From: Actinomycetota bacterium
GTDB lineage: Bacteria > Actinomycetota > Thermoleophilia > Solirubrobacterales > Solirubrobacteraceae
Assembly: GCA_005883255.1 (NCBI GenBank)
Contig: VAXS01000006.1
Location: forward strand, 1-11,259
Length of the DNA stretch: 11,259 bases
Reading direction: 5' to 3'
Positions within the stretch are counted from its first letter, which is position 1. The number at the start of each line of letters is the position of its first letter. A model generated the notes under the pieces. The model did not search any database, was not told the origin of the DNA, and saw only the letters and a program-made list of their open reading frames with translations. The translations under genes were made by a program, and so were the position numbers. This document shows, piece after piece, positions 1 through 9,513 of this stretch.

Positions 1-684
1 CCATTCCCGCCTCCAGGGCCAGCTGGGCGGGAACTTCCCGCTCCCCGGTCATCAGCCGCACCGCCTCCAGCATGGCCGGCGGGCCGCAGGCGTAGACCTC
101 GACGGCGTCGTCGGCGTCCAGGTACGCGTCGAGCAGCTCGGTGACCAGGCCGGCGCGGCCGGCGCCGCCGTCGTCGGTGGCCAGCGCGACGTCGCGCATG
201 AGCGCGGCCGCCTCCGCGTGGGCGGCGTCGCGGAAGCCCAGCAGCGCGGGAGCCGCGTGTCCCGCGGCCAGCAATTCGTCCTGCCAGCAGGCCAGCGGGA
301 CGATGCCGATCCCCCCGCCCACCAGGAGCGGCGCCCGGCCTTCGCGGGGGGGCGCGAAGCCCGCGCCCAGCGGCCCCGGCAGCCACAGCTCGTCGCCCGG
401 GCGGAGCTCGGCCAGGCGCCGGGTGCCGGGCCCCACGTCCTCGAGCAGGAACTCGAGCTCGCCCGGCCGGGCGCGGAGGTAGGAGAAGGCGCGCGGCAGG
501 TAGGGGCGCTCGTCCGCGCCGCCGCCCCAGCGCTCGACGGCGGCCAGCATGTAGAACTGCCCCGGCCGCGGAGGCGGCCCGCCGGGGTCGGTGCAGCACA
601 GGAAGCGGTAGGCGCCGACCGGCTCCGCGGCGGTGACCGAGGCCCGCCGGCGACCGAGGGGCGCGAGCGTGCGGCGGGGGTCGG

Positions 685-688
<4 letters not shown>
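1..688 (-). CDS. pyrK: Dihydroorotate dehydrogenase electron-transfer subunit PyrK (3' end outside window)
   Basis: The FAD/[2Fe-2S] subunit that, in class 1B dihydroorotate dehydrogenases, passes electrons from the FMN subunit PyrD to NAD+. The visible 229 residues show a ferredoxin-reductase-like layout: a beta-barrel FAD domain with RAFS at residues 66-69, the GPG-T segment near 86-89, GPLGAGF at 105-111, then the nucleotide-binding GGGIGIVPL at 124-132 and CGPPAML at 201-207. The reading stops at LALEAGM, just before the point where the family carries its cysteine cluster for the 2Fe-2S centre, so those cysteines cannot be checked here. The ATG start at 688 overlaps the carB stop by four bases (ATGA), with GAGGTG a few bases upstream. 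Its presence implies an NAD+-linked enzyme rather than the quinone-linked class 2 type, and predicts pyrD immediately downstream. A general ferredoxin reductase is less likely given the operon. Confidence 0.9.
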
Positions 689-3812
<3,124 letters not shown>

Positions 3813-3813
<1 letters not shown>

Positions 3814-4781
3814 CAGGCGGCGGCCGCGATCGCGTCCAGGAACCGATCGAACAGGTACAGGCTGTCGTGCGGGCCGGGACCCGCCTCCGGGTGGTACTGG
3901 ACCGTGGCGCCGGGCACGTCGCGCAGCGTCAGTCCCTCCACCGTGCGGTCGTAGAGGTTGAGGTGGGTGAGCTCGGCGGTGCCGAAGTCGGTCTGCCAGC
4001 GCACCGGCTCGTCCCCGGCGATCGTGGTCTCGCCGTCCGGGCCGACCACCGCGAAGCCATGGTTCTGGCTGGTGATCTCGATGCGGCCGGTCTGGAGGTC
4101 CTTGACCGGGTGGTTGGCGCCCCGGTGGCCGAAGCGCAGCTTGAAGGTCTCAAGGCCCACCGCCCGGCACAGGAGCTGGTGGCCCAGGCAGATGCCGAAC
4201 ACCGGGCGCTCGCCCACCAGCTCGCGCACGGTGTCCACCACGTAATCCAGCGCCGCGGCGCCCGTGGGACCGAGCACGATCGGCTCCCCCGGCGTGACCT
4301 CGCGGGCCAGGTCGCGGCCGTCCATTCGCGGCTCGGCCTCCACCAGCGCGCGCGCCTCCTCCTCCGACAGCTCGGCCGGGAAGACGCCGCCCCGCATCGC
4401 GCCCTGCTCGCGGATGTGGCGCACCAGCGCCCGCGTGTCCACGCCGGTGATGGCCGGGATCCCGCAGCCGGCCAGCCAGTCCAGCCAGCCGCCCTCGGCG
4501 CCCGGCGCGTCCTCGCGGTTGACCGCCGCCCGCATGATCGCCGCGCGCGCGTGGACCCGGTCGGACTCTGTGGCCTGCGCGCTCACCCCGTAGTTGCCCA
4601 CGTGGGGGTAGGTGAACGTGATCAGCTGTCCGGCATACGAGGGGTCCGTGACCGCCTCCTGGTAGCCGGACATGGCGGTGTTGAACACCACCTCGCCCAC
4701 CGCGGGCGGGTCGGCGGCGCACAGGTCGCCGTCGAAGCGGGCGCCGTCCTCCAGCAGGACGAAGCCGGGCCTCCGGCTCAC
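3813..4781 (-). CDS. carA: Carbamoyl-phosphate synthase small subunit CarA with an internal gap in the glutaminase domain
   Basis: Glutamine amidotransferase subunit that supplies ammonia to CarB. The N-terminal CarA domain is complete ([17 protein letters not shown] at 33-49, [12 protein letters not shown] at 111-122). The class I glutaminase domain keeps the nucleophile Cys198 (GICLGHQL), SQNHGF (238-243) and His297/Glu299 (QYHPEA). The protein has only 322 residues, against roughly 360-380 in the family. The missing part lies between EPIVL (166-170) and DYVVDT (179-184): the first strand (usually D-[YF]-G-x-K-x-x-I), the following helix and strand, and the canonical SNGPGDP loop, where only GPTGAAALD remains. 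The reading frame is intact across it. In E. coli that loop supplies glutamine-binding and oxyanion glycines. The GTG start at 4781 overlaps the preceding stop (GTGA). It may be a lineage variant, a damaged gene or an assembly error; the sequence alone cannot decide. Confidence 0.93.
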
Positions 4782-5314
4782 TTGACCAGCCCCTGGATCC
4801 GCTTGAACTCGTCGGTGCCGGCGCGGCCCACCAGCTCGAACAGGGCCATCTCGGTCGAGGTCACCCAGGCGCCCGAGCGCTCCATCTTCTCCAGGCCCAA
4901 CTTCCTGTTCTGGGCACTGCGAGAGCTGACCGCGTCAGCAGCCACATGGACCTCGACGTCTTGATCGATGAGGTCCTGCACGGTCTGTTCAACGCAGACA
5001 TGAGCCTCGATGCCGCAGACGAGCGCCTGGTCGTAGCCATTGAGATCGAAGCCGTCCGCTCGACAGGCTGAGAACACCACCTTTTCCAGCGGCTTCGTCT
5101 CGCCCAGGTGCTCGGCCACCTCCGGGACGGTCGAGCCGAGGCCCTTCGGATACTGCTCGGTTACGACCACCGGGAGCTCGAGGATCCGAGCTCCCTGCAC
5201 CAGGATCCCCGCGTTTCGGGCCACCGTCTCGAACTCTCCCACCGCCGCGCGAAAGCCCTCTTGGACGTCCACGACGATGAGGGTTGTCCTGTTCGTCTCC
5301 AGGACCCGGCTCAC
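4778..5314 (-). CDS. Isochorismatase-family cysteine hydrolase inside the pyr operon
   Basis: A 178-residue alpha/beta cysteine hydrolase of the isochorismatase superfamily, single-domain and presumably cytoplasmic. The triad can be read as Asp16 (IVVDVQ), Lys78 (LEKVVFSAC) and Cys107 (GIEAHVCVEQT). The C-terminal part (DAVSSRSAQNRKLGLEKM, then TSTEMALFEL and [13 protein letters not shown]) resembles the small ISOC/YcaC-like group rather than nicotinamidase or RutB. The substrate is unknown. The family includes enzymes that cleave amide and carbamoyl nitrogen (for example N-carbamoylsarcosine amidase), so a role linked to carbamoylated intermediates is possible but unproven. It overlaps pyrC and carA by four bases each (GTGA). 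Its base composition differs from its neighbours: a hand count over 4801-5280 gives about 65% G+C against about 75% nearby, with codons such as TCT, AGT, AGG and TTG that are rare around it. This suggests a later arrival in the operon. Confidence 0.88.
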   Translation of the reverse strand: MSRVLETNRTTLIVVDVQEGFRAAVGEFETVARNAGILVQGARILELPVVVTEQYPKGLGSTVPEVAEHLGETKPLEKVVFSACRADGFDLNGYDQALVCGIEAHVCVEQTVQDLIDQDVEVHVAADAVSSRSAQNRKLGLEKMERSGAWVTSTEMALFELVGRAGTDEFKRIQGLVK

Positions 5315-6648
5315 GCCGCCACCCCCGCCCGCTCGCGGAAGGCCACCGCGCCCGCGGCCACGGTCAGGACCACCCGGCCCTGCAGCGTGCGCCCGGCGAA
5401 GCAGCAGCTGTCCGAGCGGCTCTCGTAGCCGGCCTCGCCCACCTGCCAGGTGGCCTCGAGGTCGACCAGCACCAGGTTCGCCGGCTCGCCCGGCGCGATC
5501 GCCGCAAGCGGCAGGTCGAAGAGCGCGGCGCCCGCGGTCATCCGCTCCACCAGCGTGGCCAGCGGCAGCAGGCCCGGCAGCACCAGGTCGTTGTGCAGCG
5601 CGGCGAAGGCGGTCTCCAGGCCGGTGGTCCCCATCGGCGCCTCCTCGAACGGGACCTCCTTCTCGTGGCGGGCATGCGGCGCGTGGTCGGTGGCCACGCA
5701 GTCGATCGTGCCGTCGCGCAGTCCCGCGATCAGGGCCTGGCGGTCGTCCTCGGTGCGCAGCGGCGGGTTCATCTTCAGGCGCGTGTGCAGCTCCTCCAGC
5801 AACGCCTCATGGGTCAGGGCCAGGTGGTGGGGCGTGGCCTCGGCGCTGATGCGCACGCCCCGGGACTTGGCCGCGGCCACCGCCTCGACCGACTCCCGGC
5901 AGGAGAGGTGCTGGACGTGCACGCGCGCGTCCTCCAGCCCGGCCAGGGCGGCGTCCCGGGCCACCATCGTGGACTCCGCCAGCGAGGGGACGCCCGCGAT
6001 CCCCAGCCGGGCCGACACCTCGCCTTCGTGGATCGCCCCGCCGGCGGACAGCGAGAGCTCCTCGCAGTGCAGGGCGAGCACGCCGCCGCACAGCCGCTGG
6101 TACTGCATGGCGCGCCGCAGCATCCCCGCCGACTCCACCGGGCGGCCGTCGTCGGTGAACCCCAGGGCGCCGGCCTCCCGCAGCTCGACCATCTCGGTGA
6201 GCTCCGTGCCCCGCAGCCCGCGGGTGATCGAGCCCAGGAAGCCCACGGGCACGCGCGCCACCCGGGCGGCCTCCTCGCGCAGCGCCACCAGGACCGGCTC
6301 GCAGTCCACGGTGGGAGCGGTGTTGGGCATCGCCACCACCGCGCAGAACCCGCCGGCGGCCGCGGCCCGTGTGCCGCTCTCGAGGTCCTCCTTGTGCTCT
6401 TCGCCGGGCGTGCGCAGGTGCACGTGGGGATCGACGAAGGCCGGGAGCAGGTGGCGGCCCTCGGCCTCGACCACCTCGGCCTCGGCCGGCGCCTCCAGCG
6501 TGTTGGGCGGGCCCAGCTCGGCGATCGCGCCGCCGCGAACGAGCACGTCCGCGGGCTCGTCCAGGTCCCGCCTGGGATCGAGGACGTGGGCGCCCCGGAT
6601 CAGGAGGTCCGCGGGGGCACCGCCCGCGAAGACCAGCGGCCCGCTCAC
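5311..6648 (-). CDS. pyrC: Dihydroorotase PyrC (type I, zinc amidohydrolase)
   Basis: Cyclises N-carbamoyl-L-aspartate to dihydroorotate, the third step of UMP synthesis. The protein has 445 residues, the usual length for the bacterial type I enzyme. Metal and catalytic residues visible in order: VDPHVHLR with His75 and His77, Asp166 in GFTDDG, His194 in ALHCEE, His247 in HVQHLS, and Asp321 in ATDHAPH. NMNPPLR-like substrate contacts appear as KMNPPLR (292-298). The position that carries a carboxylated lysine in many amidohydrolases is occupied by Asp166, as in other type I bacterial dihydroorotases. The frame is open far upstream, but the GTG at 6648 is chosen because it overlaps the pyrB stop (GTGA), has GGAGG seven bases upstream, and gives a normal N-terminus (LLIRGAHVLDP). 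The gene ends in a four-base overlap with the hydrolase gene. Confidence 0.96.
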   Translation of the reverse strand: MSGPLVFAGGAPADLLIRGAHVLDPRRDLDEPADVLVRGGAIAELGPPNTLEAPAEAEVVEAEGRHLLPAFVDPHVHLRTPGEEHKEDLESGTRAAAAGGFCAVVAMPNTAPTVDCEPVLVALREEAARVARVPVGFLGSITRGLRGTELTEMVELREAGALGFTDDGRPVESAGMLRRAMQYQRLCGGVLALHCEELSLSAGGAIHEGEVSARLGIAGVPSLAESTMVARDAALAGLEDARVHVQHLSCRESVEAVAAAKSRGVRISAEATPHHLALTHEALLEELHTRLKMNPPLRTEDDRQALIAGLRDGTIDCVATDHAPHARHEKEVPFEEAPMGTTGLETAFAALHNDLVLPGLLPLATLVERMTAGAALFDLPLAAIAPGEPANLVLVDLEATWQVGEAGYESRSDSCCFAGRTLQGRVVLTVAAGAVAFRERAGVAA

Positions 6649-7586
6649 GCCGCCGCCTCCGCCGGCTCGGGCGCGGGCTCGGGCGCGCGTGGGCCGCCCA
6701 CCAGCAGCTCGTACAGCACCGCCATCCGCACCACCACGCCCGCCTCCACCTGGGCGGTGATCGTCGCCTGGGGCGAGTCGATGACGTCGCCGGAGAGCTC
6801 CACCCCGCGGTTCACAGGCCCCGGGTGCATGAGCACCTGCTCGGGCCCCAGCCGGGCGCCGTCGATCTGGTACTGGGCGGCGTACTCGCGCAGCGAGGGC
6901 ACGTAGGCCTCGCGCATGCGCTCCAACTGCATGCGCAGGGCGTAGACCACGTCGGCCTCGGCCAGGCGGTCCAAGGTGTAGGCCACGTCGCAGCCCAGCG
7001 CCTCGATCCCGGGCGGGATCAGGGTCGGCGGCCCGCACACCGTCACCTCGGCGCCCATCGTGCGGAAGGCCAGGATGTTGGAGCGCGCCACCCGGGAGTG
7101 CAGGACGTCCCCCACGATCCAGATCCGCCGGCCGTCCAGTGCGCCCAGCCGCTGGCGCAGGGTGGCCACGTCCAGCAGGGCCTGCGTGGGGTGCTCGTGC
7201 TTGCCGTCGCCCGCGTTGATGACCGACGCCCGGGTCCAGCGGGCCACCAGGTCCGCGGCGCCGGCGTGGGGCGAGCGGATGACCAGCGCCGCCGGGTCGT
7301 AGGCGCTCAGCGTCTGGACCGTGTCCTTGAGCGACTCGCCCTTGTCCACCGAGGAGCCGGCGGACTTGACCGTCACCACGTCGGCCGACAGCCGCTTGGC
7401 CGCCAGCTCGAACGAGGAGCTGGTGCGCGTGGAGGCCTCGTAGAACAGGTTCACGACGGTCCGACCCCGCAGCGCCGGGACCTTCTTGATGTCGCGCTCC
7501 GACACCTCGGCGAACGACTCGGCCCGCTCCAGGATGCGCTCGATGTCGTCGCGGTCGAGATCGGCGATGGAGAGCAGATGCCTCAT
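6645..7586 (-). CDS. pyrB: Aspartate carbamoyltransferase catalytic subunit PyrB
   Basis: Joins carbamoyl phosphate and L-aspartate to give N-carbamoyl-L-aspartate, the committed step. The protein has 313 residues. Carbamoyl-phosphate motif YEASTRTSSSFE at 49-60, with STRTS at 52-56; the DKGESLKDT loop at 81-89; HEHPTQALLD at 130-139; and HPGPVNRGVE at 254-263, which contributes to substrate binding. The regulatory chain PyrI is absent from the window, so this would be a class without the E. coli-type allosteric subunit; pairing with the adjacent PyrC is possible, as known in some bacteria. The C-terminus carries a short Ala/Pro/Glu-rich tail (about 298-313) beyond the folded core. The ATG at 7586 overlaps the pyrR stop (ATGA) and has a strong ribosome binding site; the stop overlaps pyrC. 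Confidence 0.97.
   Translation of the reverse strand: MRHLLSIADLDRDDIERILERAESFAEVSERDIKKVPALRGRTVVNLFYEASTRTSSSFELAAKRLSADVVTVKSAGSSVDKGESLKDTVQTLSAYDPAALVIRSPHAGAADLVARWTRASVINAGDGKHEHPTQALLDVATLRQRLGALDGRRIWIVGDVLHSRVARSNILAFRTMGAEVTVCGPPTLIPPGIEALGCDVAYTLDRLAEADVVYALRMQLERMREAYVPSLREYAAQYQIDGARLGPEQVLMHPGPVNRGVELSGDVIDSPQATITAQVEAGVVVRMAVLYELLVGGPRAPEPAPEPAEAAA
6656..6660 (-). promoter_or_regulatory. Ribosome binding site that sets the pyrC start
   Basis: GGAGG on the minus strand lies seven bases before the GTG at 6648, inside the end of pyrB. The open frame continues upstream for more than 1 kb, so this site together with the GTGA overlap is what fixes the pyrC start. Confidence 0.6.
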
Positions 7587-8131
7587 ACGAGGGCCTCCTC
7601 GGGTTCCGTGATCGTGACCTCGTCCACCCCGTCCAGCTCCTCGACGTGGACGTTGACCCGCTCCCCGCGGTTGGTGGGCAGGTTCTTGCCCACATAGTCG
7701 GGGCGGATCGGCAGCTCCCGGTGGCCGCGGTCAGCCAGGACCGCCAGCTGTACGCACGACGGACGGCCGTAGTCGAACAGCGCCTCGATCGCCGCCCGCA
7801 CCGTGCGCCCGGTGAACAGGACGTCGTCCACCACGATCACCGTCCGCTCGTCGACCGGGAACTGCAGGTGCGTGGCGTTGACCACGGGCGAGGCGCTGCG
7901 CCGGGCGAGGTCGTCGCGGTAGAACGAGATGTCCACGTCGCCCAGCTCCACGGGGGCGCCGGCGATCTCCTCCACCAGCCCGTGCAGCCGGCGCGCCAGG
8001 TGGGCGCCGCGGCGGTGGATGCCGACCAGGGCCAGCCGCTGCTGGGGGTTCTGCTCGACGATCTCGTGCGCGATGCGCACCAGCGTGCGCCGCAGGTCCT
8101 CGCGGTCGAGGACGACCTTCGCTTCGTTCAC
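7583..8131 (-). CDS. pyrR: Bifunctional pyr operon regulator / uracil phosphoribosyltransferase PyrR
   Basis: A UMP-sensing RNA-binding regulator of pyrimidine genes that in many bacteria also shows uracil phosphoribosyltransferase activity. The protein has 182 residues, the normal length. The N-terminus (VVLDREDLRRTLVRIAHEIVE) is typical. The PRPP-binding motif VIVVDDVLFTGRT occupies 98-110, and RPDYVGKNLPTNRGE (143-157) is the conserved region after it. The GTG at 8131 is chosen because AGGAAGGA lies just upstream and the N-terminus fits the family. It is the first gene of the pyr cluster and overlaps pyrB by four bases. A hairpin matching the PyrR binding loop covers part of its own ribosome binding site, so autoregulation by translational repression is predicted, as described for mycobacterial pyr operons. 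Confidence 0.96.
   Translation of the reverse strand: MNEAKVVLDREDLRRTLVRIAHEIVEQNPQQRLALVGIHRRGAHLARRLHGLVEEIAGAPVELGDVDISFYRDDLARRSASPVVNATHLQFPVDERTVIVVDDVLFTGRTVRAAIEALFDYGRPSCVQLAVLADRGHRELPIRPDYVGKNLPTNRGERVNVHVEELDGVDEVTITEPEEALV
7594..7600 (-). promoter_or_regulatory. Ribosome binding site for pyrB
   Basis: GAGGAGG on the minus strand, seven bases before the pyrB ATG and located inside the end of pyrR. It supports the start at 7586 and gives pyrB its own initiation site in addition to coupling with pyrR. Confidence 0.65.
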
Positions 8132-8139
8132 CGTGATCC

Positions 8140-8170
8140 TTCCTGGCCTCGCCGGACCGGGTTAAAGGAA
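8140..8170 (-). promoter_or_regulatory. Predicted PyrR-binding hairpin over the pyrR ribosome binding site
   Basis: On the minus strand the leader contains GGTCCGGCGAGGCC (8158-8145). It matches the Bacillus PyrR binding-loop consensus ARUCCNGNGAGGYU at 12 of 14 positions, and the two differences are the terminal A-U pair changed to G-C, a compensatory change. The upper stem pairs G-C, G-C, U-G, C-G around a six-base CGGCGA loop. A lower stem pairs TTCCT (8170-8166) with AGGAA (8144-8140), separated on the 5' side by a seven-base bulge, TTAACCC; a 5'-side bulge is also part of the Bacillus structure. AGGAA is part of the pyrR Shine-Dalgarno AGGAAGGA, so a PyrR-UMP-stabilised hairpin would block initiation. 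No U-run terminator follows. Structure and match are read from sequence; function is inferred from known PyrR systems. Confidence 0.75.
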
Positions 8171-8194
8171 CCGCCGCAGGCGACTGTAGCAGCG

Positions 8195-8566
8195 TCAGCG
8201 GCGCTCGACGCGCAGGTGCACGGTGGACCCGGTCTCGAGCACCTTGCCGCCGACGGGGTCCTGGCTTTCGACCTGCCAGTTGCGATCGCGCAGGACGCCC
8301 AGGATCCCGCCGCCCTCGACCAGCACGATGAAGCCGGTGCGCCGGACGCGGTCCTTGGCCACGTCCAGGCGCTCGCCGACCACGCTGGGCACCGCGGTCT
8401 TGGCGACCAGCGTGGCGTCGGGCGGCGGGTGCGTGGTCACGGTGACCGTGCGGATGGTGTCGCTGTGGCCGCCCCCCAGGGCCAGGGTGATGAGGACCCC
8501 GGCCAGCGCCGCGAGCGCCGCGGCCAGCGCCACGCCCAGCCAACCTGGTCCAGCGCGGCCGTTCAC
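8195..8566 (-). CDS. Membrane-anchored single PASTA domain protein
   Basis: A 123-residue protein with a short N-terminus, one hydrophobic segment (about 9-30), a Thr/Pro-containing linker (35-58) and one PASTA domain (about 58-121: AVPSVVGERLDVAKDRVRRTGF, then QDPVGGKVLETGSTVHLRVER). The expected topology is a small cytoplasmic end with the PASTA domain outside. PASTA domains of Ser/Thr kinases and penicillin-binding proteins bind peptidoglycan fragments or act as spacers; no kinase or transpeptidase domain is present here, so the role is unknown. The GTG at 8566 overlaps the ribonuclease Z stop (GTGA) and follows a strong ribosome binding site. The gene ends 63 bases before pyrR on the same strand, so it may share a transcript with the pyr genes, though no functional link is evident. 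Confidence 0.82.
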   Translation of the reverse strand: MNGRAGPGWLGVALAAALAALAGVLITLALGGGHSDTIRTVTVTTHPPPDATLVAKTAVPSVVGERLDVAKDRVRRTGFIVLVEGGGILGVLRDRNWQVESQDPVGGKVLETGSTVHLRVERR

Positions 8567-9501
8567 GTGGCCACCTCCTCCTCCCAGCGCACGAGCTGGG
8601 GCTCGCCGCGCTCGGGCAGGGGGATCTCGATCGTGTCGAAGTCGCGGGGGACGACGGTGTTCGGGAACACGGCGCGCGCCTCGTCGCGGATCTCCCGGCC
8701 GCCGTAGCGGGTGGAGAGGTGGGTGAGCGCCAGCATGCGCACGCCTGCGTCGCGGGCCAGCTCCGCCGCCTGGGTGGCGGTGGCGTGGGCGGTCTGGACC
8801 GCGCGCTCGCGCTCCTCCTCGACGAAGGTGGCCTCGTGGACCAGGAGGTCGGCGTCGTGCGCGGCGACCGCCAGCGCCGCGGACGGCGCCGTGTCCCCGG
8901 AGACCACCAGCTTGCGGCCCGGGCGGGCGGGCCCCATGACCTGCTCGGGCGAGACCCCGTCGACGCCCTCCCCGCGCTGCAGGCGCCCGAAGTCGGGACC
9001 GGGGCGCACGCCCAGGCGCTCGGCCAGCGCGGCGTCGAAGCGGCCGGGACGCTCCTCCTCGAACAGCGCGTAGCCCAGGGCCGGGACCCGGTGCTCGACC
9101 GCGAAGGCCGCCACCCGGTAGCCGTCGCGCTCGACGGTGTCGCCGGGCGCCAGCTCGTCGACCTGGAGCGGATAGGCCACGCGGCCCACCACCGGGCGCA
9201 GCATGCGCATCAGCTCGCCCATGCCGGACGGCCCGTGGACCGTCAGCGGCACCTCGCGGCCCCGGAGGTCGAAGGTCTTGAGCATGCCCGGGAGGCCCAG
9301 CCAGTGGTCGAGGTGGAAGTGCGTGAGGAAGACGTCTCCCAGGTCGGGCAGGCCGATGGAGCGCACCAGCTGGCGCTGGGTCCCCTCGCCGCAGTCGAAC
9401 AGGAGCCGATCGCCACCGCGCCGGACGAGCAGCGCGGGCAGCCCCCGGCGCGGGGTCGGGGCGGAGCCGGCGGTGCCGGCGAAGAAGACGTCGAGCTCCA
9501 T
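8563..9501 (-). CDS. rnz: Ribonuclease Z (tRNA 3'-processing endonuclease)
   Basis: A metallo-beta-lactamase-fold endonuclease that removes 3' trailers from tRNA precursors; cytoplasmic. The protein has 312 residues, the usual short-form (RNase Z-S) length. Zinc and catalytic residues seen: LTHFHLDHWLGLPG with His61, His63, Asp65 and His66; His137 in VEHRVPALGY; Asp203 in VVSGDTAPS; and His261 in LTHLSTRY. HEATF (222-226) and HATATQAAELA (239-249) are also family signatures. The 148-190 region (RPGRFD..LGVRPGPDFGRLQRGE) fits the part that distinguishes RNase Z from other MBL proteins. The nearby tRNA-Arg has no encoded CCA, the kind of precursor this enzyme cleaves. ATG at 9501, 12 bases after the metallophosphoesterase stop and without a clear Shine-Dalgarno; it overlaps the PASTA gene by four bases. 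Confidence 0.94.
   Translation of the reverse strand: MELDVFFAGTAGSAPTPRRGLPALLVRRGGDRLLFDCGEGTQRQLVRSIGLPDLGDVFLTHFHLDHWLGLPGMLKTFDLRGREVPLTVHGPSGMGELMRMLRPVVGRVAYPLQVDELAPGDTVERDGYRVAAFAVEHRVPALGYALFEEERPGRFDAALAERLGVRPGPDFGRLQRGEGVDGVSPEQVMGPARPGRKLVVSGDTAPSAALAVAAHDADLLVHEATFVEEERERAVQTAHATATQAAELARDAGVRMLALTHLSTRYGGREIRDEARAVFPNTVVPRDFDTIEIPLPERGEPQLVRWEEEVAT
8573..8582 (-). promoter_or_regulatory. Ribosome binding site of the PASTA gene
   Basis: AGGAGGAGGT on the minus strand, six bases before the GTG at 8566. It decides this start, since the frame is open far upstream inside the ribonuclease Z gene. Confidence 0.6.
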
Positions 9502-9513
9502 GGCCGGCCGAGC

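Noticed and set aside
4778..5314. The hydrolase as RutB (ureidoacrylate amidohydrolase) of uracil breakdown
   Set aside because: It is shorter than RutB, its C-terminal motifs fit the small ISOC/YcaC-like group, and no other rut gene is present.
5284..6906. A 540-codon plus-strand open frame opposite pyrC and the end of pyrB
   Set aside because: Low-complexity composition, no motif, and complete overlap with pyrC; a codon-bias shadow.
6649..7695. Upstream extension of the pyrC reading frame
   Set aside because: The extra N-terminal part is Arg/Gly/Ala-rich and overlaps all of pyrB. The GTGA overlap, GGAGG site and normal N-terminus fix the start at 6648.
8183..8188. TACAGT as a -10 element for a pyrR promoter on the minus strand
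   Set aside because: It fits TANNNT and would place a start just before the PyrR hairpin, but no credible -35 is seen at a normal spacing, so it is not listed as a promoter.
8132..8194. A PyrR attenuation system of the Bacillus kind (terminator plus antiterminator)
   Set aside because: The leader is only 63 bases and has no terminator hairpin with a U-run; the geometry fits ribosome binding site occlusion instead.
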